DNA of 10,758 nucleotides from JAXHUM01 sp034189325 (GTDB lineage Bacteria; Desulfobacterota; DSM-4660; Desulfatiglandales; Desulfatiglandaceae), in contig JAXHUM010000095.1 of NCBI GenBank assembly GCA_034189325.1, forward strand, positions 1-10,758, given 5' to 3'. Shown in pieces: positions 7,003 to 10,758 of the stretch; positions within the stretch are counted from its first letter, which is position 1, and every line of letters begins with the position of its first letter. Under the pieces are notes generated by a model. The model saw only the letters and a program-made list of their open reading frames with translations. It ran no database searches and had not been told where the DNA came from. Both the position numbers and the translations under genes were made by a program.

Positions 7003-8112
7003 ACACAGTTGGTAGGCCTGTTCAAACTTTCCGTACAAGGCGGCCCATTTGCCCTCCCCTTTGACCTGGCCGTGAGGGCCGAGAATCTTGATCCCCGTGT
7101 AGGCCATATGCTGGCACATCTCCGTAGAATAGACCTTGGCAACCGACATGGGTGTCATACTGGCCAGGATCTCTCCCTTTTCTCTGATCCATGCAATATT
7201 GTAAGCCAGGGTTCTGGATATCTCTATCTCTATAGCAAGGTCAGCCAGACGATGGCGGATGACAGGGTCTTTGATAAGGGCCGCCCCATTGCGCGTGGTC
7301 TCCTTGCAGTACTGCACAAGATCCTCGAGATCCCTCTTTGCCACGGCCACATCACTGACACTGGATCTTTCGAAGTTCATGATCGCCTTGGTAACGTCCC
7401 AGCCCCGGTTGTGATCGCCCAGCCTGTCGCTCACATGGATTTTCACATCATCAAGAAAAACTTCATTGAAAGAATGGACCCCGTTCATCATGGGAACAGG
7501 ACGAACCGTGATACCAGGGGTCTTCATATCCGCCAGCAGAAAGGTGAGCCCCTTGCTTCTCTTTTCTTCAGGGTCTGTGCGGACAAGCAGGAAGATCCAA
7601 TCAGCCCTGTGAGCGCCGGAGGTCCATATCTTCTGACCGTTGACTCTGTAATAGTCCCCATCCAAGACCGCGCTCGTCTTGAGGGACGCCAGATCAGAGC
7701 CGGCGTCCGGCTCGCTCCATCCCTGACACCACATGACATCGCCCTTGGCAATCGGAAGCAGGTGTTTCTCTTTCTGCTCCTCCGTGCCCAAATGCAGAAT
7801 GGCCGGCCCAAGCATTCTGACCCCCAGAATATCCACGCCGGGGACATTATGATACCCCAAGACTTCGTCATAGATAAGCTGGTCAATAGGCGACGCATCC
7901 CTACCTCCGTACTCCTTTGGCCAGGGACTTACAAGCCACCCCTCTTCGGCAAGTCTCTTTGCCATGTACCTGTGAAAGGCCCAGGCCTCGTCCGTGTCAT
8001 AAGGGTCCGCCACGCCCTCCCAGCCGGGAGGGGCGTCTTTCATTTCTTTGATTATAAAGGCCTCAAATTCATTTCTTAAGTCCTCCTGCTCTTTGGTAAA
8101 ACTAAAATCCAT
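6919..8112 (-). CDS. Acyl-CoA dehydrogenase (ACAD-1', copy B), 397 aa
   Basis: Paralogue of the gene at 1177-2373, same fold and function class. Start chosen at ATG 8110-8112 (MDFSFTKEQEDLRNEFE), which has GGAGG six bases upstream; two further codons (TTG CTA) are open upstream but would spoil the spacing. The flavin signature WCQGWSEPDAGSDLAS, the NGQKIWTSGAHRADW strand and the IMNFERSS helix with the probable catalytic Glu are conserved. The C-terminal loop again reads LAGGSSEIQRNII, without the MCAD-type Glu. Compared with copy A the differences are scattered through the protein (for example PPGWEGVADPYDTDEAWAF near residue 30-45), but the last 27 codons are identical in DNA. It forms an operon with ACAD-2' (11-bp spacer). 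The divergence suggests a second, related substrate or a different growth condition rather than a fresh copy. Confidence 0.93.
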   Translation of the reverse strand: MDFSFTKEQEDLRNEFEAFIIKEMKDAPPGWEGVADPYDTDEAWAFHRYMAKRLAEEGWLVSPWPKEYGGRDASPIDQLIYDEVLGYHNVPGVDILGVRMLGPAILHLGTEEQKEKHLLPIAKGDVMWCQGWSEPDAGSDLASLKTSAVLDGDYYRVNGQKIWTSGAHRADWIFLLVRTDPEEKRSKGLTFLLADMKTPGITVRPVPMMNGVHSFNEVFLDDVKIHVSDRLGDHNRGWDVTKAIMNFERSSVSDVAVAKRDLEDLVQYCKETTRNGAALIKDPVIRHRLADLAIEIEISRTLAYNIAWIREKGEILASMTPMSVAKVYSTEMCQHMAYTGIKILGPHGQVKGEGKWAALYGKFEQAYQLCMGMNLAGGSSEIQRNIITWTALQLPRV

Positions 8113-8603
8113 TAGCAACCTCCATTAGATAGATGACGGAAGCAGAGTGGACGGATGCCTCGTCCGTATATCTCTGACCTTGATTCCCCTCTTAGAAGCG
8201 ATTAAATCCCTTATTCCACGGATATGTAAGGTCTTAAAAAACAGGGGACAGGGCGGGTGTCGGTGGTGTCTTTTTAGAAGTCCGCATCACCCACGCAAAA
8301 TGTAATTATAAGCTTCAAGCCTGGATTCCAAGCAACGAAAAAGACAGAGAAGGCCACATATGCCCGGGAGTCGCACTGTTCAAAGACCCTCATCATAAAT
8401 TGCGTCGATTGCTGCCGTCGGCCTGGAATGATTCACAAGTATGCGGACTTTTGAAAAGATACTGCCGACACCTTAATCTTAACTATTTTGCCCGAACTTA
8501 TTGAGATCTTAGACGGATATTGCACAAAGATCGAGAACAAGGCAACTTTTCGGACGCTTGGGTAAAAGAGAAATTGGATACAGCCGAAAACAAAGCGCGT
8601 TTG
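8113..8603. other. Gene-poor region between ACAD-1' and nitroreductase genes
   Basis: About 490 bp without a gene I can support. It should contain the ACAD-1' promoter (on the minus strand, to the right of 8112), but no clear -35/-10 pair was seen. Most of it is the inverted-repeat-bounded segment 8256-8472. Short plus-strand frames after 8473 have no ribosome binding site and no family features. Confidence 0.55.
8256..8472. repeat. 217-bp segment bounded by 32-bp imperfect inverted repeats (MITE/REP-like candidate)
   Basis: The left arm 8256-8287 (beginning GGTGTCGG, ending AAGTCCGCAT) and the reverse complement of the right arm 8441-8472 agree at 27 of 32 positions with no gaps. The 153-bp interior shows no convincing ORF. 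Just outside the left arm is an ACAGGGGACAGGG stretch of the kind often found near REP or small transposable elements in deltaproteobacteria (recollection, not searched). No clear target-site duplication is visible. It could be a non-autonomous mobile element, a relic, or a long-range RNA stem. Confidence 0.5.
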
Positions 8604-9290
8604 TCAGCACCCCTTAAATGTGACTATTTTTTCCAGGTCTTCCCTCTCCGTCGTAATCTTATTGGAAGGATGATCCCAATCAGGATAACCGAGAGACAGG
8701 CCCACGATCAGTCGTTTTGAGTCGGGGAGATCGAGGATCTCTCTTATCTGCTCAGGGTAATCTACAATAGCCCGCATGATGCAGGTACCTAAACCGAATT
8801 CCTGGGCTGCCAGGGCTATAGTCTGCGTGACAGACCCCACATCCAGCATCGGCCAGGTTCCCTCCAGCATCTTGTCAACAACAACGATAATTGCCGCAGG
8901 TGCGTCATAGACGCGCATCATCTTGTCATTCCAATCCTTCATCGCCTTGGTATCTCCTTTTGCGATTCCCATGGCCTGAAAAATCTGGACGGCGACTCCA
9001 ATCTGACGATCGCGGTAAACCCCCTTAAGCTTCGGCGCCTTGTCGCCGTCAGAACCAATAGGCACCTCAGGATGAGGTGGGATACCGGCATGAACCTGTT
9101 CCACATTGGCTTCTTTGATCTTTTCAAGTTCGTTCCCCATGACAACGTAAAACTCCCAGGGCTGAAGATTTACCCCGGAAGGGGCCCTCGTGGCCACCTC
9201 CATCAGTTTCACTACCACGTCCCTGGGGACAGGGTCGGGTTTGTATGCCCTTATCGACTTTCTCGCCTTTATGCCCTCGATCAGTTCCAT
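8604..9290 (-). CDS. Nitroreductase-family FMN oxidoreductase, 228 aa
   Basis: An NAD(P)H-dependent FMN protein of the nitroreductase fold, cytoplasmic; members reduce nitro groups, quinones, enones or flavins, and the natural substrate cannot be told from sequence. Start chosen at the ATG 9288-9290 because AAGGAG lies five to six bases upstream; a TTG at 9312-9314 is in frame but lacks a site. The FMN-phosphate motif RKSIRAY (residues 10-16) and the APSGVNLQPWEF motif (36-47) are intact, as are the QEFGLGTCIM helix and the closing LSLGYPD strand. Length is typical. It lies 112 bp downstream of the activase ATPase on the same strand and may share its transcript or use its own promoter with the palindrome at 9326-9340. 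The context suggests a redox role in CoA-thioester catabolism, but this is inference. Confidence 0.9.
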   Translation of the reverse strand: MELIEGIKARKSIRAYKPDPVPRDVVVKLMEVATRAPSGVNLQPWEFYVVMGNELEKIKEANVEQVHAGIPPHPEVPIGSDGDKAPKLKGVYRDRQIGVAVQIFQAMGIAKGDTKAMKDWNDKMMRVYDAPAAIIVVVDKMLEGTWPMLDVGSVTQTIALAAQEFGLGTCIMRAIVDYPEQIREILDLPDSKRLIVGLSLGYPDWDHPSNKITTEREDLEKIVTFKGC

Positions 9291-9325
9291 AATAACTCCT
9301 TTCTCATTATTCAATCACCCTCGAC

Positions 9326-9340
9326 ATGCCTTGAAGGCAT
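9326..9340. promoter_or_regulatory. Perfect 7-bp palindrome upstream of the nitroreductase gene
   Basis: ATGCCTT-G-AAGGCAT, symmetrical around one base, centred about 43 bp upstream of the nitroreductase start codon and lacking a following T-run. The position fits an operator. A weak end signal for the activase gene is the alternative. Confidence 0.3.
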
Positions 9341-9402
9341 CAAATAAAACCACTTTCTCCCAACTTTCAACAAGTTATATAACGTTATTCGTCTACCATC
9401 GA

Positions 9403-10173
9403 CTACACTGAATCCCCGTTAAGCGCCGCTCCCAGAGCAGCGGTGATTTGAGGCATCTCAGGAACCAGGAGATCGACTCCCAGCGTCTGTTGAATGCGAT
9501 AAACGAGTCCCGAATCCCTGGCCCCTCCTCCGGTTATCGCGCAATCCAACTGGAGTCCGACCCTTTTCGTCATATTGGCTATTTTTGAGGCCAGTGCTTC
9601 GTGAATACCTGCCAGGATATCTTCCTTGAGCGAACCCTCGGCAACCCGCGATACAGCCTCCGATTCCATAAAAACTGCGCAGCTTGTCGTGAAGTTGACA
9701 GGCTTTCGTGAACGTAAAGAGAGAGGACCGATGTCCTCCAATCGGACCTGGAGCACACGGGCGATCATCTGCAGCATACGCCCGCTTCCGGCTGCGCACT
9801 TTTCGCTTATCAGAAAGTCAAGGGGCTTACCCCTTGCTCCAACCTTTGCCACTCTTGTGGACTGACCACCTACTTCTATAAGCGTCCTGACCGAAGAGAA
9901 AAGATGATGCGTTCCCACGGAATGGGCAACAATCTCGCTCACCTTTTGATCGGCTTCTGCCACCAGGTCGGCACCGTACCCGGTCACGATCACCTTACTT
10001 GGTTTGCCTTCCGGCACGCCGGACTTTTCCAGGACTTCGTTCTTGGCCCTTTCCGCCGCTCCCCGGTAATCACCTGCAGAAGCGACCAGATGCCACCCCA
10101 CCATCGCACCCTCTTGCAGCACGACGGCCTTAGTCGTCATAGACCCCACGTCAAGTCCGAGTATAGTTGCCAA
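9403..10173 (-). CDS. BadF/BadG/BcrA/BcrD (HgdC)-type ATPase, 2-hydroxyacyl-CoA dehydratase / aryl-CoA reductase activase, about 256 aa
   Basis: These dimeric ASKHA-fold ATPases bind one [4Fe-4S] cluster between subunits and push a low-potential electron into a radical dehydratase or a class I benzoyl-CoA reductase using ATP. Motifs (numbered from the TTG at 10171-10173): nucleotide loop GLDVGSMTTKAVV from residue 6, TGYGAD at 64-69, cluster Cys126 in EKCAAGSGR, second Cys165 in TTSCAVFMESE, adenosine loop ITGGGARDSGL, and C-terminal ITAALGAALNG. The 39-residue cysteine spacing matches HgdC as I recall it. The usual GGQD is GGQST here (IEVGGQSTRV). The TTG at 10173 has GGAG six bases upstream; another TTG at 10185 would add four residues. 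The oxygen sensitivity of the family supports an anaerobic host. The target enzyme is not in the window. A second ATPase of the same type ends 460 bp upstream, as in paired ATPase subunits of benzoyl-CoA reductases, though here the genes are not adjacent. Confidence 0.88.
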   Translation of the reverse strand: MATILGLDVGSMTTKAVVLQEGAMVGWHLVASAGDYRGAAERAKNEVLEKSGVPEGKPSKVIVTGYGADLVAEADQKVSEIVAHSVGTHHLFSSVRTLIEVGGQSTRVAKVGARGKPLDFLISEKCAAGSGRMLQMIARVLQVRLEDIGPLSLRSRKPVNFTTSCAVFMESEAVSRVAEGSLKEDILAGIHEALASKIANMTKRVGLQLDCAITGGGARDSGLVYRIQQTLGVDLLVPEMPQITAALGAALNGDSV

Positions 10174-10633
10174 ATTGCTCTCCAATGTTTCTCGATTTCG
10201 CGATTACTTGTTCTTCGACACTCCTTGACCTTGCGTCCTCACCTGTTACGATCCTATTCCGAAGGCCTTTGTATCGGCATCAAGTGCTATAACCGGTACC
10301 GCCTCCTTCAAGGCTACAACGAGACTCTCCTCGGAAAAGGCAATGCCGTTGCCCCGGCAAGGGCAGCGAAGACCGCAAATTTGGCTGCGAGGGCGGGTAT
10401 TTCAACTTATCCGATGTCCAGACAATAGCGGGATATTCATGGACTCAGCCAGGCGCCCAAACTTCTTAGAAAAAACCGATTATACCCGTCGCACTGTTTC
10501 AAACGCGATCTCTCCTTTTCTCCAGGGAGAGACGCAACTTTTTCTTGGGTTATGGAAGTCCCGCCGGCACAGTGAACTCATTCATCTGAGGGCCCGGGGT
10601 CATGGAACGATCTGGACTCCCGGATTCAGAGTC
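10174..10633. other. Region between the two activase-type ATPase genes
   Basis: 460 bp with no intact gene on either strand. On the minus strand several short coding-like stretches in different frames are separated by stops (for example KKFGRLAESMNIPLLSG at about 10425-10475 and the remnant at 10246-10406), suggesting decay of one or more genes. A small hairpin, TCTCTCC/GGAGAGA, lies at 10509-10532. Confidence 0.45.
10246..10406 (-). pseudogene. Decayed gene fragment, possibly the C-terminus of a 2-oxoacid oxidoreductase gamma-type subunit
   Basis: On the minus strand, one frame reads VEIPALAAKFAVFAALAGA then TALPF. A one-base shift after TTTTCC is then needed to continue with SEESLVVALKEAVPVIALDA and DTKAFGIGS, ending in TAA at 10246-10248. 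An in-frame stop (TAA) immediately precedes the first stretch. The combined pattern (an aliphatic helix, a P-x-SEESL turn, an ALKEAVP helix and a final KAFGIG) resembles the C-terminal end of pyruvate/2-oxoacid:ferredoxin oxidoreductase gamma subunits. The match is from memory and weak. The frameshift could also be a sequencing or assembly error, but the upstream stop argues for real decay. Confidence 0.4.
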
Positions 10634-10758
10634 TTAACCATTGTCAAAAAAGGTCGCTTCATCCAGATGTTTCTTAGTCCGTTCAAGGATCTCACCCTTC
10701 AAATCGGCCTTTTCGAATTTCTCCTTAGCAATAATGGCAGCACCGAGGGCACCGGTTA
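10634..10758 (-). CDS. C-terminal end of a second BadF/BcrA-type activase ATPase (truncated by window edge)
   Basis: An open frame entering from the right edge and ending in TAA at 10634-10636; 40 codons are visible. The sequence begins TGALGAAIIAKEKFEKADLK and ends ATFFDNG. The TGALGAA motif followed by a charged helix is the typical last element of the second ASKHA lobe in BadF/BcrA/HgdC-type ATPases, and it parallels ITAALGAALNG at the end of the gene at 9403-10173. The tail is longer than in that protein. Another ASKHA-fold protein cannot be excluded because no nucleotide or cluster motif is in view. Confidence 0.7.
   Translation of the reverse strand, partial: TGALGAAIIAKEKFEKADLKGEILERTKKHLDEATFFDNG

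Noticed and set aside
7009..8079. A 356-codon open frame on the plus strand, antisense to ACAD-1'
   Set aside because: It lies wholly inside the well-supported minus-strand ACAD-1' gene, has no ribosome binding site and no recognisable domain; long antisense frames arise from codon bias.
9904..10428. A 174-codon plus-strand frame across the activase 5' end and the following gap
   Set aside because: Largely antisense to the activase gene; no start signal or family resemblance.
10505..10535. Hairpin TCTCTCC/GGAGAGA followed by a T-rich stretch on the plus strand, as a possible terminator
   Set aside because: No plus-strand gene ends here, the stem contains a bulge, and the T-run is several bases away; not enough to call a terminator.

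Overview
The window looks like a piece of a fragmented (probably metagenomic) assembly from an anaerobic bacterium, most plausibly a deltaproteobacterium / Desulfobacterota. This is inferred from the gene content: an electron-transfer flavoprotein, four acyl-CoA dehydrogenase genes, a thiolase paired with an HMG-CoA-synthase/DUF35 fusion, and ATP-dependent activases of the 2-hydroxyacyl-CoA dehydratase / benzoyl-CoA reductase type. GC content is moderate and nearly every gene has a strong AGGAGG-like ribosome binding site. No rRNA, tRNA, CRISPR array or complete insertion sequence was seen.

Layout. 1-825 (+) is the 3' part of etfA, closed by a perfect bidirectional terminator (841-880). On the minus strand, 918-2373 holds a two-gene acyl-CoA dehydrogenase operon (ACAD-1, 1177-2373, then ACAD-2, 918-1165), but ACAD-2 is interrupted by a 100-N assembly gap. 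After about 700 bp without a complete gene (containing an unassigned coding-like remnant, 2432-2608), a plus-strand operon follows: an HMG-CoA-synthase-like/Zn-ribbon-OB fusion (3070-4527) and a thiolase (4529-5731), one base apart. It converges on a second copy of the acyl-CoA dehydrogenase pair (ACAD-2', 5771-6907; ACAD-1', 6919-8112). A gene-poor stretch (8113-8603) carries a 217-bp segment bounded by 32-bp imperfect inverted repeats. On the minus strand come a nitroreductase-family flavoprotein (8604-9290), a BadF/BcrA/HgdC-type activase ATPase (9403-10173), a decayed gene remnant, and the C-terminal end of a second activase-type ATPase (10634-10758).

How it may work together (inference): two paired acyl-CoA dehydrogenases would desaturate CoA thioesters and pass electrons to ETF. 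The thiolase/HMGCS-like/DUF35 assembly would carry out the carbon-carbon cleavage (or condensation). The activases point to a radical dehydratase or aryl-CoA reductase encoded nearby. The substrate cannot be read from the sequence; an aromatic, alicyclic or branched acyl-CoA is likely.

Three observations stand out. The HMGCS-like domain has leucine where the catalytic cysteine should be. The HMGCS/DUF35 fusion plus thiolase mirrors the three-subunit archaeal thiolase/HMGCS/DUF35 complex. The N gap is flanked on each side by exactly 121 bp identical to the second ACAD-2 copy, the signature of a collapsed repeat, so about 1 kb rather than 100 bp is probably missing.
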